Assembly: GCA_029959195.1 (NCBI GenBank)
Contig: CP114119.1
Coordinates: 744,001-808,000, forward strand
Origin: Dictyophora rubrovolvata
Lineage: Eukaryota > Basidiomycota > Agaricomycetes > Phallales > Phallaceae
Length of the DNA: 64,000 nucleotides
Direction: 5' to 3'
The notes beneath the pieces were generated by a model that was not told the origin of the DNA, made no database searches, and saw only the letters and a list, made by a program, of their open reading frames with translations. Made by a program: the position numbers and the translations under genes. This document shows, piece after piece, positions 23,701 to 35,127 of this stretch; the stretch's first letter is position 1; every line of letters begins with the position of its first letter.

Positions 23701-23961
23701 AAACGGCGGGTAGGTGGGATAAAAGGGAGCAGCCTGGGGAGAGGGCTGCCACGGGGGCGGATGATGGACAGACGATGTGTTCGACGGCGAGGACGATGAT
23801 GAAGCAGAGGACGGATAGAGTCTGTTGTGCTGAGCAGTCTGGTGATTGGGCTGAGCGTTGACGGTGGCATTGGCAGCAGCAGCAGCAGTAGTATTGCCAG
23901 AGTTACTATTAGTGGTCGAGTTTTCATTGGAATCCATTTGCCAGTCGGCGACGGCAGCCAT
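20758..23961 (-). CDS. Bni4-like scaffold (septin/PP1-associated), low-complexity protein
   Basis: About 990 residues in five exons. The first ~740 residues are low complexity (poly-Ala, Gln, Ser, Asn runs; a Gln/Ala stretch near residue 120), followed by an acidic/His region. The C-terminus carries the conserved block KKLAFAANLSIYDTF (a degenerate RVxF-type PP1-docking site), YDRRSEPATCNRLTPALAQ, IKEELNSYKMEEMEVHALSR, and a last mini-exon (20758-20777) that, spliced through a gtgagt donor, gives the HTQFFV-stop end. This tail is what defines Bni4/Afr1-type proteins, which bind septins and, for Bni4, tether Glc7/PP1 and chitin synthase to the bud neck. The name rests on that tail only; the rest is too disordered to compare. 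It lies head to head with a septin gene. Confidence 0.7.
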
Positions 23962-24210
23962 TAAAAAAATATAAAAAGTAGCTTCTTCGTCGCCGTCCTC
24001 GATGCGCTTGTCGTCGTCGTCGTCGTCGTTGTGGTCGTCGTCGTTGTCCTCTCGGTAAATCGGCGTATCGCGTTTAAAATTCCTATATTAGCCTTTGGGA
24101 ACTCTGATCACGTAAGCACTCCTAGCGCACCCCTCCCATCACACCCACTCCGCCGTCCCTTCCCTCTCTTCACCATACCCGTTAAAAATACCCCACACAA
24201 CAACAGCAAC
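23962..24210. promoter_or_regulatory. shared divergent promoter region, Bni4-like / septin
   Basis: 249 bp between two start codons. Contains a (GTC)n-type run near 24010-24045 and a C/T-rich leader with CCCACACAACAACAGCAAC before the septin ATG. Co-regulation of the two genes is inferred from the spacing. Confidence 0.55.
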
Positions 24211-26011
24211 ATGGCAATGGACTCGTCTCTCGACATGGGCAACGGCAACGGCACAACTCCCCCCATCATCACCAAAAAACTAATGGGCTACGTTGGGTTT
24301 GCCAATCTCCCCAACCAGGTCCACAGAAAAAGTGTGAGGAAAGGTTTCCAGTTCACTGCCATGGTCGTCGGTCAGTAGAAAATAAAAGCAGCGTGTATGA
24401 TTTTAGTGAGAGACGTGTATTTTTTTTTTCTTTCTTTTTTCTCAGGCGAGTCGGGCTTGGGGAAGTCGACTCTTATCAACACTCTCTTCAACACTACACT
24501 ATACCCTCCAAAAGACCCCATCCCTCCCGGCACAGAAAGTCCAAAGACTGTTGCTATAGAGAGCATCAGTGCTGGTATGTATTACACGTGTTCCCTCCCC
24601 AGAAGTCTGGTCTAACGTGTCATCCCCCAGACATCGAGGAAAATGGCGTTCGCCTACGTCTCACTGTCGTAGACACCCCCGGTTTCGGTGATTTTGTCAA
24701 CAACGACAGCAGGCATGTTTTTATAAAAGAAAAAAATAACTCTATAAATGATGATATCTATTAACACCGTCTTATTACTAGCTGGAAACCAATTTTGGAC
24801 AACATTGAAGCTCGTTTTGACGCCTATCTTGAACAGGAAAACCGCGTCAACCGTCAGAAAAGAGTCGACAACCGCGTCCATGCGTGTCTTTACTTCATTC
24901 AGCCCACAGGTCACTCGTAAGTCTCCCACGTTCATTTCATGAAATCGACCTTCTAGTTCCCGTTGCCAATACGACCCTCCTTGTAGCCTCAAACAAATTG
25001 ATATCGAGTTTATGCGTCGACTTCATCAAAAAGTCAATCTCATTCCCATCATCGCCAAGGCGGATACTTTGACTGACGAAGAAATTCTAAGCTTCAAGCA
25101 AAGAGTAAGAAACGACGCGTCCCTGTTCCGTATATTCTTGTCGTCATCATCGTCGTTAATTCTGTTCCTTTACTCAGATCCTCTCTGATATTGCTTACCA
25201 CAACATTGAAATCTTCCAAGCCCCTGTTTATGAGAATGAAGACGAGGAAACCCTCGCAGAAAATGAAGAGATCGCTGTAAGGGCTTTTTGTCTCATTTTA
25301 TTTTTTTACATATTAAATGTCGTTTGGCAGAGAAAAGTACCTTTTGCTGTTGTTGGCTCAAATAATGAAGTTGAAACACCAGATGGTCGTACCGTCAGAG
25401 GGCGATCATATCCCTGGGGTGTCATTGAAGTTGACAATGAAGAGCACTGCGACTTCGTCAAACTAAGACAAATGTTGGTTAGAACTTACATGGAGGAGCT
25501 TCGAGAGAAAACCGACTCGGTTCTATACGAAAAATGGCGTAGTGAGAAGTTGTTGGTTTCGGGCGTTCAGCAAGACGCTAGTATCTTCACTGAAATTAAG
25601 TACGAAATCTCATGTCTCCTTTTTTTTTTTTGATATTATCATTTTTCTTATTTCCTTTTTCTTTTTTGCAGCCCTGCTCTTCGACTTGCTGAGGAACGAT
25701 CCCTTCATGAGCAGAAATTGGCCAAGATGGAAGCCGAAATGAAGGCTGTCTTCACTCAAAAAGTACAAGAGAAAGAGACTAAGCTCAAACAGAGTGAAGA
25801 AGAGCTCTATGCCCGACACAAGGAGATGAAGGAGGCCTTGGAGAAACAGCGACTTGAACTAGAAGACAAGAAGAGGAGAGCGGAAAGCGGCAGACCATTG
25901 ACACCTGACAGAACCGCTGTAAGTATATCTGTCTTCGTGTCATAAAGACCATTTGCATTTGATTAACATTTTTTCAACTACTAGAACAAAAGGAGATTTC
26001 TGAGAACATGA
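24211..26011 (+). CDS. CDC3: septin, Cdc3/AspB group
   Basis: Filament-forming GTPase of the septin ring. About 415 residues over about nine exons. Landmarks: polybasic region before the G domain ([12 protein letters not shown]), P-loop [10 protein letters not shown], switch II DTPGFGD, G4 AKAD, septin unique element ending [19 protein letters not shown], and a C-terminal coiled coil rich in Glu/Lys ([19 protein letters not shown]). The start [16 protein letters not shown] matches the Cdc3/AspB group rather than Cdc10, Cdc11 or Cdc12. The last exon is only nine codons (NKRRFLRT-stop). The neighbouring divergent gene encodes a likely septin-associated scaffold. Confidence 0.9.
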
Positions 26012-26641
26012 AAGGATGTCGAGATACGGACAGGCGTGGTATACCACCCGAGATCTCAACCTCTGTCGACTGTTATAAATGTGTCATAGCTTCCTCCAAA
26101 CGCACGGACGGACATTATCCCCTCAAACCGTATTTACTAGGTTATCGTCAGATAGGCTATTTTGTTTATGCCCTTCTCTCCCTATGCTATTTTTACGCTA
26201 TCCTACCCAATCCATTCATTTCTTGTCCTTTGTTGGACTCTAGGTTCTCTCGTTGATGTAATCTTTTTTTGGCGACGATCGATGACATTCGTTCAGCTAT
26301 TCTTAAAACTGGTCTTCTTCCTCGTACTCGTCTTTACGGTTTTATACCCTCCTTTTCTTCCCTTTTCTCTCTCAGGCTAATGTAGCTACATATCCCAACT
26401 TTTGATAGTTACACATTTCCCACCAATATTGTCAGCATTTCAAATGTTTCCGCCTCCATATTAATACGAACCATTTTTCCTTTATTGCCTTTCTTTCTTT
26501 TATGTCAATAATTGAACAACAAAGGTACCGATCGAGAGTTTATTTAGTGGGACCGCTTGTGACAGACACGACGTGATCCTGCCGTGTAACAGCAACAACT
26601 CTTTACCCTCATCTACATCCACGTCTTACGAGATTTCATTA
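26012..26641. other. intergenic, septin 3' flank and importin promoter
   Basis: T/C-rich; holds the septin 3' UTR and, near 26400-26640, the leader of the importin gene. No gene seen. Confidence 0.4.
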
Positions 26642-29600
26642 ATGACCTCTACACAAACACAAGAAGCCCAAGTCTTGGCTGCATTAGAAGTTTTCAGCAG
26701 CGCTACCGATAAGGACGCAATTAATCGTGTCAATAACTGGCTACTAGATTTCCAGCATTCAGTAAGAACCGCCTTTTGGTTATCCCTTCCCGAACCTCCC
26801 GTTCAGTAATCACGATTTAGTCTGAAGCATGGTCAACTGCGAATAATCTACTTTTAGCATCCGATACCCTCCCCCATGTTCGTCTGTTTGCAGCGCAGAC
26901 GTTTCGTGCAAAAGTAAGATGATTCTTTACTTTACAGATCACGAAACCACATCATCTTCTTGGTTTATAGGTGGTTTTTGACCTCTCTCAAATTCCTTCA
27001 AGTCAGCATCTTCCCTTGCGTGATACTCTTATCACTGCTATGCAATCGATCTCCCAGTCGGGTCCCAAAAATGTCATCACGCACCTCTGCCTTGCTCTGT
27101 CCGGTCTCGCGCTTCAGGCACCGCTATTTGATATTATTGATGTCATGGTCAAAACGTTTGGACAAGATCCCGAAGGTGTTAGAGTTCTCTTAGAGTTTTT
27201 AACAGTCTTCCCAGAGGAGCTTGCCGATAATACAAGGATACCCGTCCCCGTGAGTAGCGTGGGACGTAATGAATCAAGGTCTTCGTTTGTTTTCTAACGG
27301 GGCCGATCTTCTTTTAGTCTGAAGAATATAACGAACGTTTGCCTAAGTTATTGACAGAGCATGCAGCAAAAATCTTAGAACTTTTAACAGTTTACATACA
27401 GAGTCCAGGTGCGCCACTTGCGTCCTTCGCCCTTCTCGCCCCGTTTTCGCTCATATTCGGATTATTGGGTTCTCTTGTGTTAATTCCTTAATTCCTCTCC
27501 CTCCAAAAATGCCACCACCGTAATCAGCCGCGACTATTACCATTCAAAGTCAAGTTTTCAAATGTCTCCGCAGTTGGCTGAGTGCTGGAGAAGTTATGGC
27601 CGTGTCCGTGGCTGAAACTCCCCTTCTCCAATTCGCCTTCGAAGCACTCTCATCGGATGTGTTATTCGATTCCGCTGTCAGTCTAATCGTTGACATCATA
27701 CACGAAACTCAAGAATTGCAAGAGAATATGTCTGTTATCCACATCATTGTGCCTCGAGTCATTGCATTGCAGCCCATGCTTAGTACATGTCAAGACGACG
27801 CGGAAAAGATCAAAGGATATACAAGAATTTTCGCCGAAGCTGGCGAGACATATCGTATTCTCCTTTTGCAAAATCCCCAGGAGTTTCTTCCCATTATTCA
27901 AGCCATTGCTGAATGCACTGCATATCCAGATCTGGATATCGTCCCGCTGACTTTTTCTTTTTGGTGGCGGCTCGCACAAAGCATCGGAAAACGACCTACA
28001 GTTCCACCTGTCTTGCTTGAGGTTTATAATGCCCTTGTTGAAGTTATTATCCGGCATCTTCATTTCCCCACGGATCCGAATAGCATGACTGCTCAAGAAC
28101 AGGATGATTTCAGGTCATTCAGACATACTATGGGCGATACATTAAAGGATTGTTGCCACGTTCTTGGAACCGATAAATGTCTCATGAAAGCTTACGAGAT
28201 GATTGTCGCCGCTTTGTCTGCCAACACTGGATGGCAGGCTATCGAAGCTCCGTTGTTTTCTATGCGTTCTATGGGTGCTGAGATGGATCCTATGGACGAT
28301 CATGTTATCCCTAAGGTTATGGATTTGCTGCCAAAGTTGCCCGATCACCCTCGTGTTAAATATGCTGCGCTTCTTGTCGTTTCGCGCTATACAGAGTGGA
28401 TTAGCAACCACTCGAGTTATATACCATTCCAGCTGCAGTATATCTCGGGAGGCTTTGACGACGTTCATACGGCATCGGATAGTGAAGTGCCTGCTGCTGC
28501 TGGATTGGCGATGAAGTATCTCTGCAAGGACTGTAGACAGGTAATGTTTTCCTTTATTTAAAAACTGGACGGACATTTCGATCTTATTTATCATTTATTT
28601 ATTTATTTTGCTTGGTTATAGCATGTGGTCCCTTACATTTCTCAGTTGCACTCCTTTTTAAACACTGTGGGGACAAAACTTAATCATGCTGATCAGCTGC
28701 AAATTTATGAAGCTGTGGGGTATGTTATATCCTCTATGCCTACGCGGGAGGCGTCTCAAACATTGCGAACGTTCTCGACGGACGTTTTGGCGAGGATTCA
28801 TGCCATAGTCAACAAATCGAGTGTCGCTAGTAAGGATGAGCTGCAGTCGCTAACCCGTGAGTACCAGATATCTCTTGTTAGTTCCACTATTCAAGACTCT
28901 TGCTTCAAGATTATTTGGAACACCTTGAGACTATGTTATACGTGGTGAAAGGCTTTAGCGAAGAGTTGCCCCAAAACTGTCATGAGACAGGCTTAGAAGC
29001 TTGGACGTTGTTCGACACTCTCCTAACCAAGTACGGAGAAAACTTCATGGTATGCGATCGTGCCACGAGGGTATTGCGGCACGGTATAGAACTTTTCGGC
29101 ACTACCGCTCTCCCCTTCGTACCTCAAATCCTTTCTCGTATGACCACTTCATTCGAGGCATGGGGACATGCTGGATACGTTTGGATTGCTGGAAAAACGA
29201 TCGCGAGATTTGGAAATAGTGCCGATCCAGCACTTCGACTGGTTTTTAAGCAGACATACGAAGGGATTAGTGCCAAGGTATTCACGTTGCTGCAAACGGT
29301 TTCTCCGATGAACATTCCAGATGGTAAGTGTCGTCATATCATCAAGTTTTTTTTGTTTCACTATTCTTTTTTGTAGTCATAGAGGACTATCTCCGTTTAA
29401 GTCTTCAGATGTTCGATGTCATACCGGACGTTCTCTTCTTGTCATCACAATTCTCAACTAGTTTCGCGGCATCTATCGCTGGTCTAGCACTCGTTCAGCC
29501 AGAAGTCAATCTTGTTTCTCTCGATTTCATTCAAACAATAATCTCCCATGATTGCCTAAACGCTCCACAACCCGGTGTAGTCCCACCTCCGAATTTCGTT

Positions 29601-30005
29601 CTCTATGCACAAGTCATCCAGGACACATTTTCCAGACAAGGAATGCAACTTTTAGGTTTTCTCTTATCCGGTTTGATCTCAGCTTTTGACGAAGATTCTT
29701 GTCCTATTGTTATTACTATATTCCGGATTATAGGGAAAAATTGGCCAACTGAACTTGTGACGTGGTTGCCCTCGGTTGTGCAACAGCTTCCGAGTTCGAT
29801 ACCAGCAAATGTGAGGGAACAGTTTGTGAATGATGTCACAAGGTATGCACGATCATCTATTTTTGGCTTTATATTGTTTTAACGACAGCGTTATGACTAC
29901 AGGGCTTTGACATCGAATGACTCGGATGGCGTCAAGAATGCAGTCCACTTTCTTCACCGAACTTCGAAGCGCATTAAAGCTAGGAGGACGAACGTTCTGA
30001 AGTAG
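26642..30005 (+). CDS. MTR10: nuclear import receptor of the Mtr10/transportin-3 family
   Basis: Importin-beta family HEAT-repeat protein that, in yeast, carries the SR-like protein Npl3 and takes part in tRNA import. Spliced length about 930 residues, as expected. The N-terminal importin domain reads VLAALEVFSSATDKDAINRV...LLASDTLPHVRLFAAQTFRAK, followed by the Xpo1-like region (FDLSQIPSSQHLPLRDTLI) and a series of HEAT helices (FPEELADNTRIPV; SAVSLIVDIIHETQEL; IFAEAGETYRILLLQNP; LPLFxPQILSRM-like). The end reads HFLHRTSKRIKARRTNVLK-stop. About nine introns; the one near 28860-28896 is very short (35 nt). I chose the ATG at 26642 over 26573 because it opens the first HEAT helix directly. It converges on the next gene. 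Confidence 0.88.
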
Positions 30006-30120
30006 ATAGATATAGGATAGTATTATAACATTGAAGACATGTATCGAATATTATAAGATGGAAATACACTATAAATAATGTTTGTATTTAAAACTCGACG
30101 GTCGGACGGCTTTTCGTATA

Positions 30121-31136
30121 CTAATACCGTCGCATAGAATGACCCATGTTGTTAATAATGGCCATATTAGTTTCATGGCGTACTTGTTCCAATCTCATAC
30201 GCTGTGCAAGGTCTTCTTGAGAAAGCTGTACATTACTCTGGGCAGATGGTTGAGACTGTCCACTGGCGGCCGGTCCGTTCGATCCTTGCTGGGATTTGAT
30301 TCTCTCGGTAAAACCCGCCGCCCATTCGTCGAATGTCTTTTTGACATTTACATCTCCAGACGCCGGAAAAATAACGCGAGGAATCGGTGTAGGAAACGGA
30401 ATTCCTGTGAGAGGATCGGGTAATTTGAGTAGATTTAGAACTTCATTCCAATTCTACAATAATAGCGATAAGCTGTTTGTTAGATCGGATGACGACTACT
30501 TGTTTTTGATAGATATCGCGTACTTACTTGATGGGCTGTTTCGGGGTCGGCGCGTATCTCGTTGACGAGATAATGCAGGAAACCTCGTCTGTCAAGTACG
30601 GCTTCGCGGTTTTGATTCAACTAAAAAAAAACCCAATGAACCCATTGAGAAGGAAGTGATGGAAGAGTGATAACTCACGGTATAAGGAATGCATGTATGG
30701 TAGTAAAGCTGCCTTATATCGAGAAGAGGTGCAATGTTCTTTGTGATTCATCGTCTTTTAGGATAGACAGGAAAAACGGTATGAATTCATCGGCTTACCA
30801 TGTTCATCAGTTTACCGAACGAAGTTTGGCTGTGCCAAAGAAGCTTCTCGGCCTCTATGAAACCACTACCTTGGTTGACTGGACAATTCTTATCCAGATG
30901 GAAGAATAGAGAATCGGACAGCCGACAAAAGAGGTTTGTGGGTTTGGTTGTTGATGGTTCGATTAGCCTGTAGGATATCGAACAATGGAGTTTTTTTGAT
31001 CTGGAAATTTATGAGGAACGGCTCACGTCGAATAAAAGTTATAGCCCCCAGACATGTCTAACGGGGTTGCATAGGATATAGGCGCATAATCAGCGGCGGT
31101 TGTATATCCAGAAAGCGACGGTTGGAAGTTCGACAT
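30121..31136 (-). CDS. unrecognised protein, five exons
   Basis: Start MSNFQPSLSGYTTAADYAP, spliced product about 240 residues. The middle reads LFCRLSDSLFFHLDKNC and FIEAEKLLWHSQTSFGKLM, which has the feel of a helical EF-hand-like pair without clear Ca ligands. Then LDRRGFLHYLVNEIRADPET, NWNEVLNLLKLPDPLTGIPF and a Gln-rich end SMRRY-stop. All four introns have GT-AG borders, and reading frame is kept across them, so I regard it as a real gene. I cannot assign a function. It converges with the importin gene, 115 bp apart. Confidence 0.65.
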
Positions 31137-31554
31137 TGCAAGTTTGATATGTAGTCAAATTGCAGAGAAATGCAAAGTTTGAAGTTTGGAATTCCCATGT
31201 CAATGAGATGGCAGGCCTAGGTACGAGAAAACACAGATTTGGACGGCATCGTGCCGGACGCGGCATGATCATGAACTAGGACATTTCGTCCATTCCAGCA
31301 CATTTTCTTAGCTTTATCGAGAGCTCGTCGCTGCGTGCTTACCCATAACGTACGTCTATTTTATTATGTTTTTATGTTAGAACCGATACTAATATTCCCG
31401 TCATGCCTTATAAGCCAATGCAGTGCATCTCACCTGACATGCCTGGAATGGGCGATCAGCCAAGCGTGAGCGTCTTGTAGCTGTCTTCCTGGACATATAA
31501 GATTCATCTGTCTAAGATGATCACTGTCAGCGTTTTAAAACCCGCTTATGAACC
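31137..31554. other. intergenic between divergent genes
   Basis: 418 bp upstream of both the unrecognised minus-strand gene and the plus-strand membrane gene. No motif recognised. It marks the border between the housekeeping block and the accessory block. Confidence 0.4.
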
Positions 31555-33065
31555 ATGATAAACATACTAGCAATCGATAAACCAGAGCTAACCTTCGTTT
31601 CCATTGTGAAAGCTTTGGTCCTTTTCTTCATACCCTATTTGATTGGATTTATAGTTGCCAGTTTTAGTGAGCTACGCGTAGGTATTTGCTGTGTGTAATT
31701 CGGGATTATGCTTAAGCTTCTGGTGTTAGATTTGGATTTCTCTTAGGAGAGTCATACCGACTCCTCCAGGCGAAACTTCAAGCAACACTCGCAGGAAACG
31801 GTCTAATGTTATCGCCGTTGGGCTTCTACTAGCCCCCTGGATATTCCTTTGTAGTTTGTGCATTATGGCTTCCCTGCCCATGGACCATCGTGGAGAGTTC
31901 GGCCTTGGCATTCTACTTAGTGTCCTATGCAATGGTTTATTCTTGATTACATCCAAAGTAGGTTGTGCAGTCTCACCAGATTTCACCCTGTTTACAGAAT
32001 TATGCCTTCTACTCTTCAGTTTTTACATCAGATATGTGGCGTGAACAAGATGGCTGTTCATCGTACCCCAAATGGAGGTATGAGTTCTCCAATGTTGAGA
32101 ATGTCGATTGACAATTCACCCCGATAGGATTCCTAAGGTGTCTCTACGATCATCGCTCCAGCTGGGGGCATTCCATAACCAGACTTCTAATCATTATTTC
32201 GTCCATATTGGTGGTTTTATACTCGGCGATGGCAGACGGTTCAAGTTGGATCTCAATCATTTCAGTCAGTGTCGCTACAATGGCTTTGGTTCATCCCGTC
32301 TCTGGATCGTCTTTCATGAAATCTCCATTACTAAAAGTTATCGAGTGCTATGTTTTGATATTAGTGAGCGAAATGTTTCTAACCTGGAAACCATAATTTC
32401 ACCTGTTTTCCGCTTTTAGGTTGCAATCGCATTCTTCATTATCTTGAATTGGTTGATTTGCCAGAGGAAAGGCTATGGATGTGTGTTGCCGGCGTTTCCC
32501 CGAAACTGGTACTGCGTTATCTTTGTGCCAACAACGCTGTGCTCCGTCTTCTCGGGCAGCTTCATTGCTCGAATGCTTCGCTTTGATTATCAAAGGCATC
32601 TCGATAAATCTAACGGCAATGAAGAATTAGACTTAGTCACTGTGCCAGCGCCCGCTTTTAACACTTTCTGCTACAACAAAGAGGACTTGGTAGAAGGAAT
32701 TCTGATACCTCAGTGGGCACCTCGCGCATTCTATAAACCATATTTTGCAGTTTCTCTCGTTTTATGGAGCATCGCTCAAATCACGATCTTCGGTTTGTAC
32801 TTTGGAATAGGGTTTCCTGTAGTATCGAATCCGTATGTGGTGTGTGCTCTGGCGCTGCTGCTCGAGTTCCCGGTTATGGTGGTTGTACTACTATGCCTTG
32901 CTGTCGTTAGGAGAGAGGCTAAAACACTATGGAATTATCAGTGCGTTAAATTATTTTAACTTTCCTATTCAAATGCATTGTATTGAACACTCTGATAGGG
33001 AGAGCTGGAGGCTGTCCCCAGCCGAAGGTGTAATATCGTTACCATCTGATAGCAATACACCATAG
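31555..33065 (+). CDS. multipass membrane protein, inverted paralogue of the 1.3-2.7 kb gene
   Basis: Starts MINILAIDKPELTFVSI and ends SLPSDSNTP-stop, with the same exon plan as the gene at 1255-2746. Shared landmarks are SFSELR at the end of exon 1, KMAVHRTPNGG, ARMLRFDYQRHL, EDLVEGILIPQWAPRAF and KTLWNYQ at the last junction. Seven to eight hydrophobic segments are visible (FFIPYLIGFIVASF, NVIAVGLLLAPWIFLCSL, LLIIISSILVVLY, ALALLLEFPVMVVVLLCL). The intron matching the GC-donor intron of the paralogue has a normal gtaggt donor here. Function unknown. Confidence 0.72.
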
Positions 33066-33458
33066 TTCCGGGACGTACATTTTCGTGTCTTTTATTGTAC
33101 CATTATGAAGTGCTCAGCCCCATAATCTCTAAATGCTCTCAATACAATTCGATCTGGATTCGCGACTCGTGTGAAGGCCTCAGATGACAATCCACATCGA
33201 ACGTGGATGCATGAATTCACGACGACAGTTTACTCAGAGAGACGTTTGTTTCAAGTGCTTGCTTTTACACGCCGGTATCATTGATACAGCTTCCCTCAAT
33301 AAGGCTTTTGAGCTACATATCCCGCTATGGTATGGCAAAGAACTTGGGGGGTGGCACTGGTTGTCACATTTGTTCACCTCGCAACCGTTGGTTACTTGTG
33401 CGTGAGCCTACCATAACTTGATTTCTCAAGTCTATTGATTTAATTGTTTTCTCTTCAG
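33066..33458. other. intergenic
   Basis: Between the membrane gene and a broken kinase copy. A 73-codon open frame at 33184-33405 has no recognisable features. The right end resembles the 5' flank of the kinase-like genes. Confidence 0.35.
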
Positions 33459-33608
33459 ACTTGTGTCTCACCGAAAAACAAGCTGCAATTGTCAGGGAGT
33501 GCGATGATGACATTCAGGTTAGCCGCTCCTCGCGTCGTCAAATTTAACGACAGCAATATTCCCAACCAAGGTGATACACAGGCCTTTGTCTATACAGCAT
33601 CTAAATGA
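33459..33608 (+). pseudogene. kinase-like gene, short 5' fragment (copy E)
   Basis: Matches the start of exon 2 of the kinase-like genes (CLTEKQAAIVRECDD region), preceded by an AG acceptor in the same place. It loses frame early, lacks part of the segment before the ATP-lysine region, and stops soon after GDTQAFVYTASK. No kinase core follows; the next 300 bp are instead the 5' flank of the intact copy. It is a remnant of an unequal duplication. Confidence 0.65.
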
Positions 33609-33924
33609 ATTCCAGTCAAGAGATCTCCAACAGGAATCGATGCTACTGAGATTGAGGAAATCAAGCGTGTTCTATAAAACCAATAAATTATAACAACTGT
33701 TCATATCGTAGCGGAGAATTTTTATCAATAAACCACATAGAAAGGTGTGTCGCACTGTGTACAGACGCATGCATTCACTCTGGAACTTGCTGCTAGATGA
33801 ATTGATGAACGTTTGCGTAGCTCCCCAAAAGGTGTCTCGTTACGCATGTCACATTCGATTCCTGCCACCTTTTACCCGTAACTCCTTGGCCAACGTTACA
33901 TTCAATGCTCAAACTCAGTTACTT

Positions 33925-35127
33925 ATGTTGTTACGTGCGTAAAACCATCATGATTACTAGCTAGCCTTTCCTCATTTAATTGTTTTCTTTTTAGACTGGT
34001 GTCTGACCGAAAAACAAGCCGCAATTGTCCGCGAATGCGATGATGTCATGCAGGCTAGGCGCTCCTCTAGCCTTCGTACTGTCCTATGTTTCCACAATTA
34101 CGTCGTCAAATTCGACCAAAACGATATTCATCACCAAGGCGATACACAGGCCTTTGTATATGCAGCATCTAAAAACTCTCCTGGTGCGCCTCGCGTGCCA
34201 GAAGTGTATGAGTGCTTTTGCTGGGATGGTCTGGAATATCTTGTCATGGAACGTGTCGACCATCCAACTGTCGAGTCTTGGATTAACGATCCCACCATCA
34301 ACAAGACTGAGGCCGACTCTCGTTTTGAGATAGCCTGTCGAGCCGTCGCCGATGCCCTTCGCTGGCTTTTCAATCTTACACCTCCTGCAGATGCTGACAT
34401 TGGACTCTTAGGAGGTTCCTATACTCGAACGCTGGGGTGCACGGGTTAGTCTTATGTCGGTCTGCTCCTCGCCCGTTTTTCGCATATACGATCACTCCCT
34501 GCTACTTTAGGTTCTCGTGCACGATGTGGCGTCACTCAAAATTCATTCTTTGGTTACTATGGTGCGCCATTTCGCTACCCCGACGGGGCTGCTCTGGAAC
34601 GACACATAACCAAGGTATGATAACCCCAACAGTCAATATATTCTCTATGTACATAGCTGAGTTTTTATTATTATCACAGGCTCTTAGCAGACGTCCGCTT
34701 CGCGCCCCTCCGCGCGAGGTCAAAATTGCAGACGAACCGTTGATGATGGTTCAGTGCGATATCGAGCCAGACAATTTTCTCGTCGATCCTGAGACGCGCC
34801 AGGTGACTATCATCGACTTCAGCTGTATTTGCGCGCTCCCAAGCTCGTTTGTCGGCTTCGCGATGCATAAGAGAAAATGGTTTACTGAAGGCATCAACAA
34901 ATACTTGAACTGGAAATGGTCTGATAATATTCCAGGGTTGAGAGCGGCTACGGAGATATATTGCATGTCAGCATCTAGTGCTCTTGGTAAGCCACACACA
35001 CACTGCTTGTCTGTTATCATTCATTCGAGTTGACAACAGTTATACTACAGGCCTTGACAAGAATGGTTTTCCAGTGCAAAAAAAAGAAACGTCCACCATT
35101 GCTAGTGCCCTCGCGAAGGCGTACTAG
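33925..35127 (+). CDS. APH-fold kinase-like protein, copy A
   Basis: Protein of about 315 residues in five exons, the first only 10 nt (ATGTTGTTAC). Exon 2 has VVKFDQND (probable ATP-binding Lys), APRVPEVYECF and the hinge YLVMERVDHPTV. Exon 3 has FGYYGAPFRYPDGAALERHI. Exon 4 has the catalytic loop VQCDIEPDNFLVD, in which Asp and Asn are kept and the usual HGD is QCD, followed by the metal-site TIIDFS. This is the aminoglycoside/choline-kinase-type fold, common and mostly uncharacterised in agaricomycetes; the substrate is unknown. The last exon has 8 A's where copies B and C have 7, which changes the tail from QKKKRPP to QKKETSTIASALAKAY. The exact 5' end is less certain than the rest. Confidence 0.7.

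Noticed and set aside
22217-23799. Open frames antisense to the Bni4-like gene
   Set aside because: They arise from low-complexity Ser/Gln/Ala codons read backwards; composition is extreme and there is no start context or splice pattern.
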